Part shown: positions 17,540 through 29,032 of the stretch, one piece after another
How positions within the stretch are numbered: position 1 is the first letter of the stretch
Layout: every line of letters starts with the position of its first letter
Source: JAOPZW01 sp963851295
GTDB lineage: Bacteria > Actinomycetota > Thermoleophilia > Solirubrobacterales > Solirubrobacteraceae
Assembly (NCBI GenBank): GCA_963851295.1
Contig: CAWKOS010000009.1
Coordinates: 248,001 to 312,000, forward strand
Reading direction: 5' to 3'
DNA: 64,000 nt
The notes under the pieces: model-generated
Seen by the model: the letters and a program-made list of their open reading frames with translations, nothing else
What the model was told of the DNA's origin: nothing
The model's database searches: none
Program-made: the position numbers and the translations under genes

Positions 17540-18643
17540 ATGCTCTCTCGTTCCCTGCTGGCCGCCATGGCCGCGTGTGCCCTGATGCCCGCGACGTCCA
17601 CGGCGGCGGTCCACACCGTTGCTCCCGGCGAGACCCTCTGGGGCATCGCCCTCGCCAACAACCTGCCGACGAGCTCCGTCGCGGCGGCCAACGGGCTGTC
17701 CCCCGAGGCGCGCGTGGTGGCGGGGACGAACCTGACCATCCCGGCCCCGGGGCAGACGCCGACGCCGCCGGTCAACGCCGCGCCTTCCGCGCCGGGCACC
17801 GCGCCGGTGCCCGCCTCGACGGGCGGCGGCGGCTACCGCGTCCAGCCCGGCGACTCGCTGAGCGCCATCGCCGCCCGCCAGGGCGTCTCGCTGAGCGCGC
17901 TGGCGGCCGCCAACGGCCTGAAGATCGACGGGTGGGTGATCCAGGGGACGACCCTTAGGCTCCCCGCCCCCGGCTCCGCGCCGGTGGCCCAGCCGGCCGC
18001 GTCGAGCCCCGCCGGCGCGCCCGAGGCGATGGGCGCCTACACCGTGCGACCCGGCGACACGCTCAGCGGCCTCGCCGCCGCCGCGCGCGTCCCCGCGGCC
18101 CAGATGGCCTACATGAACGGCCTCGACCCGCAGTCCCAGCTCGTCGCGGGCACCGTCATCAAGCTCCCGACGGGCGCCTCGATCAACGCCACGGCGCCCG
18201 CTCCGGCGCGCACGATCGTCCCCCAGGCGGCGCCGATGGCCTCCCCCGGCCGCCTCAGCGCCGGCCAGGTCGGCACCCTCGCGGCGTCGGTCGGCGTCCC
18301 CTCGTCGCTCGCCGCGGCCATCGCCTGGCAGGAGAGCGGGTTCAACAACGCGATGGTCTCCGCCGCCAACGCCCGCGGCGTCATGCAGGTCATGCCCGGC
18401 ACCTGGAGCTGGGTGCAGTCGAACCTCAGCTCGGCGCGCCTTGACCCGTCGTCGCCGACCGACAACGTCAAGGCGGGGTCGCTGTACCTCGCCCACCTGC
18501 TGCGCGAGACCAACGGCGACCCGGCGCTCGCCGCGGCCGGCTACTACCAGGGCCTGGCCTCCGTGCGCCGCATCGGGATGCTCCCCGAGACCCAGCGCTA
18601 CGTGGCGAACGTGCTCGCCCTCCGCGGCCGCTTCGGAGGCTGA
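17540..18643 (+). CDS. Secreted triple-LysM lytic transglycosylase
   Basis: The 367-residue protein has a signal peptide (about 1-23, ending STAA). Three LysM modules start at about residues 24, 97 and 167 (each with VxPGxTL/SL and AxxNG), separated by Pro/Ala-rich linkers. A C-terminal SLT-type domain contains the catalytic Glu in AIAWQESGFNNAM, then GVMQVMPGTW and AAAGYYQG. It would bind peptidoglycan and cleave its glycan strands outside the cell. The gene diverges from the acetyltransferase gene with a 52-nt gap. Confidence 0.92.
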   Translation: MLSRSLLAAMAACALMPATSTAAVHTVAPGETLWGIALANNLPTSSVAAANGLSPEARVVAGTNLTIPAPGQTPTPPVNAAPSAPGTAPVPASTGGGGYRVQPGDSLSAIAARQGVSLSALAAANGLKIDGWVIQGTTLRLPAPGSAPVAQPAASSPAGAPEAMGAYTVRPGDTLSGLAAAARVPAAQMAYMNGLDPQSQLVAGTVIKLPTGASINATAPAPARTIVPQAAPMASPGRLSAGQVGTLAASVGVPSSLAAAIAWQESGFNNAMVSAANARGVMQVMPGTWSWVQSNLSSARLDPSSPTDNVKAGSLYLAHLLRETNGDPALAAAGYYQGLASVRRIGMLPETQRYVANVLALRGRFGG

Positions 18644-18659
18644 CCGTGTCCGGTGGCGA

Positions 18660-18682
18660 CCGCGCGGCTTCATTCCGCGCGG
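18660..18682 (+). terminator. Hairpin after the LysM transglycosylase gene
   Basis: CCGCGCGG (18660-18667) pairs perfectly with CCGCGCGG (18675-18682) around a 7-nt loop, 17 nt after the stop codon. No T-run follows, so it may act as a GC-rich actinobacterial terminator or transcript-stabilising structure. Confidence 0.45.
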
Positions 18683-18704
18683 CCGCCGCCGAATAAACGG
18701 GCCG

Positions 18705-20924
18705 TTGCGCCAACTTCCGCCGCCCACCTCCCCCGGCCCCGAGGCCTCCGCCCTGACGGAGCTGCGGGGCCTTCTTCACGTCGCCGAGGCCACGCGCTCC
18801 GGCGGCGGGCTCGAGCCCGTGCTCGAGGCGATCGCGCGCGTGATCGGCGAGTCGCTGGGCTACGGCGCCGTCGTGCTCAACCTGCACCGTCGCGCCTTCG
18901 ACGACTACGAGGTCGCGGTCATGCACGGCGGCGAGGAGGCGCGCGACTACCTGCTCGGCACCACGAGCGACTGGAGCGCGTGGGAGCACCTGCTCGACGC
19001 GCGCTTCGAGCGCCACGGCGCCTACCTCATCCCTAACGGCGCAGTGCGCTGGGACGACGACGGCCCGTGGTGGGTCCCGGACCTGCCCGCCGGCGACGGC
19101 CCCGACGCCTGGCACCCCGAGGACGCGCTCCTCGTGCCGCTGCGTGCCTCCTCCGGCGCGCTCCTCGGCATCCTCTCGGTCGACGAGCCCGTCTCGCGCC
19201 AGCGCCCCACCGACGCCCAGCTCGAGATCCTCGGGGCGATGGCAGCCCACGCCGCCGTCGCCATCGAGCACGCCCAGGCCGTCGCGGAGAGCGCCCGCCA
19301 CCGCACCGCGGTCGAGCACCTGCTGCGCGTCTCGTCCCAGCTCAGCACCCGCGGCAGCGCCCAGGAGCTCTTCGACGCGGTGTGCGCGGCGATCCGCGAC
19401 GCGCTCGGCTTCGAGAAGGTGATGCTCTTCATGCCCGACGGGCCCGGCGGCCTGTTGGCCCCGCGCTCGACGGCCGGCTGGGCGCCGGGCGCGCTCACCG
19501 ACCTGCCGGAGGTCACGCTCGAGGAACTCGCGCCGCTGCTGGACCCTGCGCTCCAGCGCGAGGGCTGCATCCTGCTCGAGCCCGCCGAGGCACTGGCGCT
19601 CGTCCCGCCCGCCCTGCACGGCATCTACACGTCGGCCACCAACGGCCGCGGGCCGCTCGCCTGGTCGTCGCACTGGCTGGTCGTGCCGCTGCACGACCCC
19701 GACGGCCGCGTCATCGGCGCCATCTGGGTCGACGACCCCTCCGACCGCCTGCTGCCCACCACCGAGCGCCTGCAGGCCCTGTGCGCGTTCGCCAACCAGG
19801 CGAGCGCGGCCGTCGAGTCGGCCCGGCGGCTGGAGGACATGCGCCACCTCGCCGAGCACGACCCGCTCACCGGGCTGCGCAACCGCCGCGAGTTCGAGCC
19901 GCGCGTGCTCGAGCGCCTGCGCGGCGTCGGCGGCGTGGCCCTGCTCGTCTGCGACCTCGACAACTTCAAGCGCATCAACGATTCGCTCGGCCACGAGGCC
20001 GGCGACGAGGTGCTGCGCCGCTTCGCCGCCGTCCTGCGCAAGAGCACGCGCGGCACGGACGTCCCCACGCGCCTGGGCGGCGAGGAGTTCGCGATCCTGC
20101 TCCCGGGCGCGAGCGGCGACGAGGCGGTGGTCGTCGCCGAGCGCCTGCGCCTCGCCGTGCGCAAGGAGTTCAGCGGCTTCCCCGCCGCCGTCTCGGTCTC
20201 GATCGGCGTGGCCGCCTCCTCGCCCGAGCTCGTGACGGCGATCGACCTGATGCGCGCCGCCAACCGCGCGCTGTACGCCGCCAAGCGCATGGGCCGCGAC
20301 CGCTGCGTGCGCTACCACGCCGAGACGCTGAGCCTGATCGACGACCTGCGCGACGCGGGCGGCGCCTCCGAGGATCAGCTCGCCGCCGCCATGCTGCTGG
20401 CCGAGACCCTCGACCTGCGCGACGGCGGCACCGCCCGCCACTCGCAGACCGTCGGGCGCCTGTGCGAGCTGATCGCGCGCGAGCTCGGGTGGCGCGGCTC
20501 GCGCGCCGAGCGCCTGCGCGCCGCGGGCGTGCTGCACGACATCGGCAAGCTCGGGATCTCCGACAAGATCCTCCACAAGCCCGGCACGCTGGACGACGCC
20601 GAGTGGGACGAGATCAAGCGCCACCCCGAGATCGGCGCGCGGATCCTCGAGCACGCCCGCCTCAAGGACATCGCCGTGTGGGTCCTGCGCCACCACGAGC
20701 GCATCGACGGCCGCGGCTACCCCGACGGCCTCGCGGCCGACGAGATCCCGGTCGAGGCGCGCGTGCTCGCCGTCGCCGACGCCTACGAGGCCATGACGGC
20801 CGACCGCCCGTACCGCGCGGGCCTGCCGCGCGCCGCGGCCGAGGCCGAGCTGCGCGAGGGCTCGGGGACGCAGTTCGACCCCGAGGTCGTCGACGCCCTG
20901 CTGCGCGCGTTGCGCGCCGGCTAG
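18705..20924 (+). CDS. GAF-GAF-GGDEF-HD-GYP cyclic-di-GMP enzyme
   Basis: The protein of about 739 residues has two GAF domains (about 20-185 and 195-385), a GGDEF domain with an active-type RLGGEEF and an inhibitory I-site RGTD five residues before it, and an HD-GYP domain (LHDIGKLGISDK, then HHERIDGRGYPDG). Both the cyclase and the phosphodiesterase parts look catalytically intact, so it may make or degrade c-di-GMP according to the GAF ligand. No ATG or GTG lies before the first GAF; TTG at 18705 is my best start. Its position next to the polysaccharide locus suggests control of that locus (inference). Confidence 0.85.
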   Translation: MRQLPPPTSPGPEASALTELRGLLHVAEATRSGGGLEPVLEAIARVIGESLGYGAVVLNLHRRAFDDYEVAVMHGGEEARDYLLGTTSDWSAWEHLLDARFERHGAYLIPNGAVRWDDDGPWWVPDLPAGDGPDAWHPEDALLVPLRASSGALLGILSVDEPVSRQRPTDAQLEILGAMAAHAAVAIEHAQAVAESARHRTAVEHLLRVSSQLSTRGSAQELFDAVCAAIRDALGFEKVMLFMPDGPGGLLAPRSTAGWAPGALTDLPEVTLEELAPLLDPALQREGCILLEPAEALALVPPALHGIYTSATNGRGPLAWSSHWLVVPLHDPDGRVIGAIWVDDPSDRLLPTTERLQALCAFANQASAAVESARRLEDMRHLAEHDPLTGLRNRREFEPRVLERLRGVGGVALLVCDLDNFKRINDSLGHEAGDEVLRRFAAVLRKSTRGTDVPTRLGGEEFAILLPGASGDEAVVVAERLRLAVRKEFSGFPAAVSVSIGVAASSPELVTAIDLMRAANRALYAAKRMGRDRCVRYHAETLSLIDDLRDAGGASEDQLAAAMLLAETLDLRDGGTARHSQTVGRLCELIARELGWRGSRAERLRAAGVLHDIGKLGISDKILHKPGTLDDAEWDEIKRHPEIGARILEHARLKDIAVWVLRHHERIDGRGYPDGLAADEIPVEARVLAVADAYEAMTADRPYRAGLPRAAAEAELREGSGTQFDPEVVDALLRALRAG

Positions 20925-20925
20925 C

Positions 20926-20952
20926 TGTCACAGTCACAGCGCCCCCTTCGTC
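20926..20952 (+). promoter_or_regulatory. ECF41-type promoter of the sigma-factor operon
   Basis: TGTCACA (20926-20932) is followed after exactly 16 nt by CGTC (20949-20952). This is the reported target motif of ECF41 sigma factors. The start codon at 20963 is 10 nt past the -10 element, so the mRNA would be leaderless or nearly so. It indicates autoregulation. Confidence 0.8.
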
Positions 20953-20962
20953 TCAGGGCGCG

Positions 20963-21841
20963 ATGACCGACATCGACCTGCACACCGAGCTTCGCCCCCT
21001 GCTCTTCTCGATCGCCTACCGCATGGTGGGCAGCGTCAGCGAGGCCGAGGACCTCGTCCAGGAGGCCTTCCTGCGCTACCACCGCGCCCAGCCGGCCGAC
21101 GTCGAGAGCCCGAAGGCCTACCTGTCGGCCGTCACCACGCGGCTGGCGATCGACCACCTGCGCTCCGCGCGCGCCCGGCGCGAGGAGTACGTCGGGCCGT
21201 GGCTGCCCGAGCCGCTGGTCGCCGACGAGCGCGCCCCGGACCCCAGCGTGCAGGCCGAGCTCGCCGACTCGCTCTCGCTCGCCTTCCTGGTGCTCCTCGA
21301 GCGCCTGTCGCCCGTCGAGCGCGCGGCCTTCCTGCTGCGCGAGGTCTTCGGCTATCCCTACGACGAGATCGCCGAGGTGATCGACCGCAGCGAGGACAAC
21401 ACGCGCCAGCTCGTCAGCCGCGCCCGCCGCCACGTCGACGCCGAGCGCCCGCGCTTCGACGTCTCGCGCAAGATGCACGAGGCGCTGACCGAGCGCTTCG
21501 TCCAGGCGACCCAGGACGGCGACGTCGACGGGCTCATCGAGCTCCTCGCCGCCGACGCCTACACGTACACCGACGGCGGCGGCAAGGCCCAGGCCCCGCG
21601 CCGCACGGTCCACGGCCGCGAGCGCGTCGCGCGCTTCATGGTCGGCATCGCGCGCCCGGAGCGCGGCGTCCCCGCGGTCACGCTGCACCCGGTGCTCGTC
21701 AACGGGCTGCCAGGCCGGCTGGCGCGCGACGCGCAGGGCACCGCCGTCGCCGTCCTCACGCTCGACGTCGCCGACGGGCTCGTGACGGCCGTGCGCATCG
21801 TCGTCAACCCGGACAAGCTCGCGCACCTGCAGGGGCCGTGA
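20963..21841 (+). CDS. ECF41/SigJ-family RNA polymerase sigma factor
   Basis: The 292-residue protein has sigma region 2 (LLFSIAYRMVGSVSEAEDLVQEAFLR), region 4 (LSPVERAAFLLREVFGYPYDEIAEVI) and a C-terminal SnoaL-like extension from about residue 170. The three ECF41 hallmarks are present: WLPEP (about 80), DGGGK (about 203) and NPDKL (about 282). In this family the extension replaces a separate anti-sigma factor and tunes activity. The ATG follows a matching ECF41 promoter. It is co-transcribed with a small SnoaL-like gene 1 nt downstream. Confidence 0.93.
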   Translation: MTDIDLHTELRPLLFSIAYRMVGSVSEAEDLVQEAFLRYHRAQPADVESPKAYLSAVTTRLAIDHLRSARARREEYVGPWLPEPLVADERAPDPSVQAELADSLSLAFLVLLERLSPVERAAFLLREVFGYPYDEIAEVIDRSEDNTRQLVSRARRHVDAERPRFDVSRKMHEALTERFVQATQDGDVDGLIELLAADAYTYTDGGGKAQAPRRTVHGRERVARFMVGIARPERGVPAVTLHPVLVNGLPGRLARDAQGTAVAVLTLDVADGLVTAVRIVVNPDKLAHLQGP

Positions 21842-21842
21842 C

Positions 21843-22268
21843 GTGACCCGCGAGGAGGCGCTCGCCGTGCTCGCCCGTCTCCACGAGGCCCAGGGCGCCT
21901 TCTACGCGGGCGGCACGGCGGCGCCGCTGCGGGAGGTGCTGACCGACGACATCCTCTGGGTGGTTCCCGGCGACAACCCGATCGCGGGCACCTACCGCGG
22001 CCTCGGCGAGGTCCTCGACTACTTCGAGCGCCGGCGCGCGATCGCCCGCAACAGCTTTCGGATGCATCCCGGCGACGTCCTCGTCGGGGACGGCGACCAG
22101 GTCGCCGTGCTCACCGACGGCACGGCCACCATCGGCGGGGTCGAGCACCACTGGTCGACCGTCGGCCTCTACCGCCTGCGGGGCGGACGGGTGGCCGAGT
22201 GCCGGCTGCTGGCGCTCGACGGGGCCGCCTTCGACGCCATCTGGTCGGCCGCCCGAGCACACGGATAA
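21843..22268 (+). CDS. SnoaL/NTF2-like protein partnered with the ECF41 sigma factor
   Basis: The 141-residue protein has the NTF2-like alpha+beta pattern (LHEAQGAFYAGG, DILWVVPGDNPIAGTYRG, HWSTVGLYRLRGGRVAECRLLALD). The GTG start is 1 nt after the sigma stop, so it shares the operon. ECF41 operons usually carry a carboxymuconolactone decarboxylase, oxidoreductase or epimerase-type partner; here the partner has the same fold class as the sigma factor's own C-terminal domain. Substrate unknown. Confidence 0.8.
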   Translation: MTREEALAVLARLHEAQGAFYAGGTAAPLREVLTDDILWVVPGDNPIAGTYRGLGEVLDYFERRRAIARNSFRMHPGDVLVGDGDQVAVLTDGTATIGGVEHHWSTVGLYRLRGGRVAECRLLALDGAAFDAIWSAARAHG

Positions 22269-22322
22269 GGTTCGCCCCCGCAGCCTTTGCTGCGCCCTCC
22301 TCCGACCAGTGCTCCAGGGACG

Positions 22323-22976
22323 ATGAAAGCAATCACGAGCATCGACGACCCTCGATATGTGAAGGCCATGAGCCACCCCCTGCGCGTGCGCATCCTGGCC
22401 ATCCTGCAGGAGCGGACGGCCAGTCCGGTCGAGCTCGCGCAGGTCCTGGACGCGACCCTGGGCACGGTCTCCTACCACGTGCGGACCCTGCACCACCTGG
22501 GGCTCATCGAGCTCGTCGACGAGACCCGGGTCCGCGGCGCCGTCGAGCACCACTACAAGGCCAAGCCGCGCCCGACGGTGAGCGACGAGGCGTGGTCGCA
22601 GGCGCGGCCGATCGCCAAGCAGGCCGCGGTGGGCTCGTCGCTGCAGGTGATCGACGAGTACGCCCGCGCCTCGGCGGCGTCGGGCGGCTTCGACCACTCC
22701 GACGCCGCCCTCATCCGCCTCTCGCTCTCGCTCGACGCCAAGGGCTGGCAGCAGCTCGCCAAGGCCTGCCGGAAGCTCTACGAGCAGGCGCAGCGCATCG
22801 AGGCCGATGCCGCCGAGCGGATGGCGGGCAAGGCCGCGCCCGACGACGAGCCCGTCGACGTCGGCATGGTGATCATGATGTTCGAGGCCATCGCCCTCGG
22901 CGACGCGATCGACGGCGACCGCGCGCGCCACCGCCGCGGCACCCGCTCGCGCTCGCGCGTCGCGTCGAAGGGGTAG
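22323..22976 (+). CDS. ArsR-like winged-helix regulator
   Basis: The 217-residue protein opens with an ArsR/HTH_20 domain (KAMSHPLRVRILAILQER, SPVELAQVLDATLGTVSYHVRTLHHLGLIE). A helical C-terminal part follows with LDAKGWQQLAKACRKLYEQ and a basic tail. No metal-binding Cys cluster was seen. The ATG at 22323 is preferred over an upstream TTG because a CAGGGA stretch lies just before it. Target and ligand unknown. Confidence 0.82.
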   Translation: MKAITSIDDPRYVKAMSHPLRVRILAILQERTASPVELAQVLDATLGTVSYHVRTLHHLGLIELVDETRVRGAVEHHYKAKPRPTVSDEAWSQARPIAKQAAVGSSLQVIDEYARASAASGGFDHSDAALIRLSLSLDAKGWQQLAKACRKLYEQAQRIEADAAERMAGKAAPDDEPVDVGMVIMMFEAIALGDAIDGDRARHRRGTRSRSRVASKG

Positions 22977-22997
22977 GCGGGAGCGCCTCCTCCGCCC

Positions 22998-23176
22998 GCG
23001 CGCGCGGCGCTTCGCGGCCGGGAACCGAGGGAGACAGGCCCGCGGCCCAGGCGGGGCCGGCCGCGTCGCACCGTCCTGACTTTGTGTCGCATAGCAACAC
23101 CAAGGCAGGACGGCCCCGGCACCGTCCGCGGATCGTGTTCCCTCGGTGCCTGGCCGCGCAGTGCGGCACGCGCCGG
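22998..23176. repeat. Palindromic intergenic element, copy 1
   Basis: The 304-nt gap 22977-23280 holds no gene. Its centre is a perfect CCGTCCTG (23071-23078) / CAGGACGG (23106-23113) stem with an inner GTGT/ACAC pairing. Flanking arms are imperfect inverted repeats (about 22998-23034 against 23135-23176, sharing for example ACCGAGGGA with TCCCTCGGT). The blocks GCGGCGCT, CGAGGGA, CCCGCGG, CCCAG..GGGGCC, the core hairpin, CCCTCGGTG and GCGCAG recur in the same order in the element at 29081-29378. A 29/30-nt near-direct repeat follows at 23161-23220. Function unknown. Confidence 0.6.
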
Positions 23177-23280
23177 CGGCGGACCGCGCGGTGTGGCACG
23201 CGCCGGCGGACGGACCGCGCACCCGCCGCGCCAGCGGACGGAGCGCCGCCGCGCGCCGCGCGGCTGCCATCCTGCCCCGG

Positions 23281-23766
23281 ATGGACTCCGTGCGCCCGCC
23301 GCGCCACAGCGTCAGCCCGGTCGCGATCCGCTACTGGACGCTGAGGGCGCTCGGCGGGTGGGTCGTCGTGGCCGCGGCGCAGGTCGTCTGGCTGCTGTCG
23401 AGCGACGACCACCGCGGGCTGCACGTCGCCGCCCTGGTGCTCACCGCCGTCGTCGGCCTCGCGCACCTCATCGTCATGCCGCGCTGGCGCTACCGCGTGC
23501 ACCGCTGGGAGGTCGCGCCGCAGGCGGTCTACACGCGCTCGGGCTGGTTTCACCAGGAGTCGCGGATCGCGCCGATCTCGCGGATCCAGACCGTGGACTC
23601 CGAGCGCGGGCCGCTCGAGCAGCTCTTCGGGCTCGCCGACGTGACCGTCACCACCGCCTCCGCGGCGGGGCCGCTCACCATCGAGGGGCTCGACCGCGCG
23701 ACCGCCGAGCGCCTGGTCGACGAGCTCACCACCGCCGCCCAGGCGACGCGGGGCGACGCCACGTGA
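23281..23766 (+). CDS. Bacterial PH-domain (YdbS-like) membrane protein
   Basis: The 161-residue protein has two membrane helices (about 25-65: WVVVAAAQVVWLLS, then VAALVLTAVVGLAHLIV). A bacterial PH-2 domain follows (YRVHRWEVAPQAVYTRSGWFHQESRIAPISRIQTVD, LFGLADVTVTTASAAG). It is the small partner of the YdbS/YdbT-like pair; the large partner overlaps its stop. The pair is membrane-associated; its biochemical role is not established. Confidence 0.85.
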   Translation: MDSVRPPRHSVSPVAIRYWTLRALGGWVVVAAAQVVWLLSSDDHRGLHVAALVLTAVVGLAHLIVMPRWRYRVHRWEVAPQAVYTRSGWFHQESRIAPISRIQTVDSERGPLEQLFGLADVTVTTASAAGPLTIEGLDRATAERLVDELTTAAQATRGDAT

Positions 23767-25403
23767 CGGCCGTCGCGCACGACGGGTGGCGACGGCTGAG
23801 CCCCCGCATGCTGCTCATCCACCCGCTGCACGAGATACCGCGCGCGCTGCCGGTCCTCATCGGCGTCCTCGTGGCGGGCGCCAACAGCGGCCGCGGCGCG
23901 GTGTGGGCCGCGGCCGCCCTCGTCATCACGGTGGTGCTCGCCATCTCGCGCTGGTTCACGACCAGCTACCGGGTGACCCCGGACCGCGTCGAGGTCCGCA
24001 CCGGCCTCTTCCGCCGCCGCGCGCTGGCCGTCTCCCGCGATCGCGTGCGCACGGTCGACGTCACCGCCCGCGCCCTGCACCGCCTGCTGGGCCTGACCCG
24101 TGTCGACGTCGGCACCGGCCGCTCGGAGGACAGCGGCGCCGTGCGGCTCGACGGCCTGACCGAGGCCGAGGCGCGCGCGCTGCGCGAGGAGCTGCTGCAC
24201 CGGCGCGCAGCGGCGCCCGTGGGCCCGCCCGGCGCGGCCGCCCCCGCGAACGCTCCCGCCGGCGCGGCCGCTCCCGCCGACGCCGCCGCCCCCGCCGACG
24301 CCGCCGCCCCCGCCGACGCCGCCGCTGCGCCCGACGCCGGCCTCCCCGAGACCGAGCTCGCGCGGCTCGACCCGCGGTGGGTCTGGTATGCCCCCTTCAC
24401 CCTCTCGGGGGTCGTCACCCTCGGCGTCGTCGCCGGCTTCCTCGCCAACCTGATCAACGAGGCGAACGTCGACCCCCAGCGCTTCGGGCCCCTGCGCCGG
24501 CTGGCCCATGAGATCGAGCACGCGCCGACCGCGGTGGCGGTCGGCGAGCTCGCCGCCCTGGCCGCCGTCGCGGTGATCGTCGCCTCGACCGTCGGCTACG
24601 TCATGGCCTTCTGGGACTTCAGGCTCACGCGCCAGCCGGGCGGCACGCTGCACGTCACCCGCGGCCTGCTCACCACGCGCGCGACGACGATCGAGGAGCG
24701 CCGCCTGCACGGCGTCGAGATCGGCGAGACGCTGCTCCTGCGCCTCGCCGGCGCCGCGCGCTGCGTCGCGATCGCCACCGGCCTGCGCGTCCGCCGCGGG
24801 CCCGAGCGCAGCGGCGCGCTGCTGCTGCCGCCCGCGCCGCGGTCGGCGGCCGAGCGGGTGGGGGCCGAGGTCATCGCGAGCGCCGAGCCGCTGACCTGCC
24901 CGCTCGTCGAGCACGGCCCGCGCGCCCGTCGCCGCCGCTATACCCGTGCGCTCTCGGGCTGGGCGCTCCTCGCCGCGGCGCTCGCGGCCGGGTGGGCGGC
25001 CGGCCTGCCCCCGTGGCCGCTCGCGGCCTGGCTCCTGCTCCTCCCCGCGGCCGCCGCGCTCGCCGCCGACCGCTACCGCAACCTCGGCCACGCCGTCGCG
25101 GACGGCCGGCTCGTCGCGCGGTCGGGCTCGCTCGTCCGCCGGCGCACCGCGCTCGCCGCCGAGGGGATCATCGGCTTCAACCTCGAGCGCTCGTTCTTCC
25201 AGCGCCGCGTCGGCCTCGCGACGCTCACCGCGACCACGGCCGCCGGCCACCAGCACTACGAGGTGCTCGACGTCGAGGTCTCTGAGGCCCTGCGCCTGGC
25301 TCAGGAGCTCGTGCCCGGGCTGGCCGAGCCTTTCCTGGAGCGCGAGGCGAGCAGCGCGGCCGGGGCGAGCCCCGCCAGCTCGGTGCAGTCGCGCGTGAGG
25401 TGA
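23763..25403 (+). CDS. YdbT-like multi-PH-domain membrane protein
   Basis: The 546-residue protein contains three PH-2-like repeats, each with a membrane helix pair and a YRVTPDRVEVRTGLFRRRALAVSRDRVRTVD-like strand set (about 60-135, 280-350, 450-530). The GTG overlaps the upstream stop. A low-complexity Ala/Pro/Asp linker at about residues 158-195 is encoded by three 18-nt units near 24273-24326. The last 103 nt overlap the opposite-strand AraC gene. Confidence 0.85.
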   Translation: MTAVAHDGWRRLSPRMLLIHPLHEIPRALPVLIGVLVAGANSGRGAVWAAAALVITVVLAISRWFTTSYRVTPDRVEVRTGLFRRRALAVSRDRVRTVDVTARALHRLLGLTRVDVGTGRSEDSGAVRLDGLTEAEARALREELLHRRAAAPVGPPGAAAPANAPAGAAAPADAAAPADAAAPADAAAAPDAGLPETELARLDPRWVWYAPFTLSGVVTLGVVAGFLANLINEANVDPQRFGPLRRLAHEIEHAPTAVAVGELAALAAVAVIVASTVGYVMAFWDFRLTRQPGGTLHVTRGLLTTRATTIEERRLHGVEIGETLLLRLAGAARCVAIATGLRVRRGPERSGALLLPPAPRSAAERVGAEVIASAEPLTCPLVEHGPRARRRRYTRALSGWALLAAALAAGWAAGLPPWPLAAWLLLLPAAAALAADRYRNLGHAVADGRLVARSGSLVRRRTALAAEGIIGFNLERSFFQRRVGLATLTATTAAGHQHYEVLDVEVSEALRLAQELVPGLAEPFLEREASSAAGASPASSVQSRVR

Positions 25404-26089
25404 GGCTGGTCGGCGTAGCCGGCCTCGGCGGCGAGCCGCGCCAGCGGGAGAGCATCGGCGCGCGCCGGCCCGCCGGCGCCCACCCCCTCCGCCAGCGCCA
25501 GGAAGCGCCGCAGCCGCAGCACCCGCTGCAGCGTCTTGGGCCCGTAGCCGACCGCGTCGTGGAAGCGGCGGCGCAGGTGACGGTCGCTGACCGCGAGCTC
25601 GCGGCTCGCGGCGGCGATGGCGGCGCCGCCCGCCAGCAGCCTGCTCGCCCGCGTGACGAGCGGGTCGGGCTCGGCGGCGCGGCGCACCCGCCCCGCCACT
25701 CCCGCGGCGAGCACCGAGAACCGCGCGCCTGGGGGCGCGCCCGCCAGACGCTCGTCGAGCTCGGCGCCGTCGGCGCCCCAGATGTCCGCCAACGCGACCG
25801 TGCGGTTGTGCAGCTCGTGCGCGGCGACGCCCAGCGCCGGGCCCGCCGCGCCCGGGCCGAAGCGGACGCCGTACGCGGCCGCGCCGGCGGGGATCGCGAC
25901 CAGCACGGCCTCGGTCGCCGGGCCGGCGACGACCGCCCGCCCGCCCTCCACCCAGACGACGTCGGCGCAGCCGTCGGGCAGGACGCGCTGGACGTGGCCG
26001 CCGTCGCCGGCGGTGTGCGTCCAGACGCAGCAGGCGTGCGAGCCGACGGCGGCCGGAGCGGCCAGCTCGATGTATTCCGGGGCGCCCAT
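25301..26089 (-). CDS. AraC-family transcriptional regulator
   Basis: The 262-residue protein has an N-terminal effector-like region (VLPDGCADVVWVEGGRAVVAGP) and a C-terminal AraC DNA-binding domain with two helix-turn-helix units (IAAASRELAVSDRHLRRRFHDAVGYGPK, LARLAAEAGYADQPHLTRDC). Start at ATG 26089; a GTG at 26119 overlapping the uvrA stop would add 10 residues and couple it to uvrA. Its 3' end overlaps the PH-domain gene by 103 nt, an unusually long convergent overlap. Confidence 0.87.
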   Translation of the reverse strand: MGAPEYIELAAPAAVGSHACCVWTHTAGDGGHVQRVLPDGCADVVWVEGGRAVVAGPATEAVLVAIPAGAAAYGVRFGPGAAGPALGVAAHELHNRTVALADIWGADGAELDERLAGAPPGARFSVLAAGVAGRVRRAAEPDPLVTRASRLLAGGAAIAAASRELAVSDRHLRRRFHDAVGYGPKTLQRVLRLRRFLALAEGVGAGGPARADALPLARLAAEAGYADQPHLTRDCTELAGLAPAALLASRSRKGSASPGTSS

Positions 26090-26115
26090 CGCTCGGCGCT
26101 CGCCGCCCACCGCGC

Positions 26116-29013
<2,898 letters not shown>

Positions 29014-29032
29014 TGCCAAGGAGTGTAGCCAG

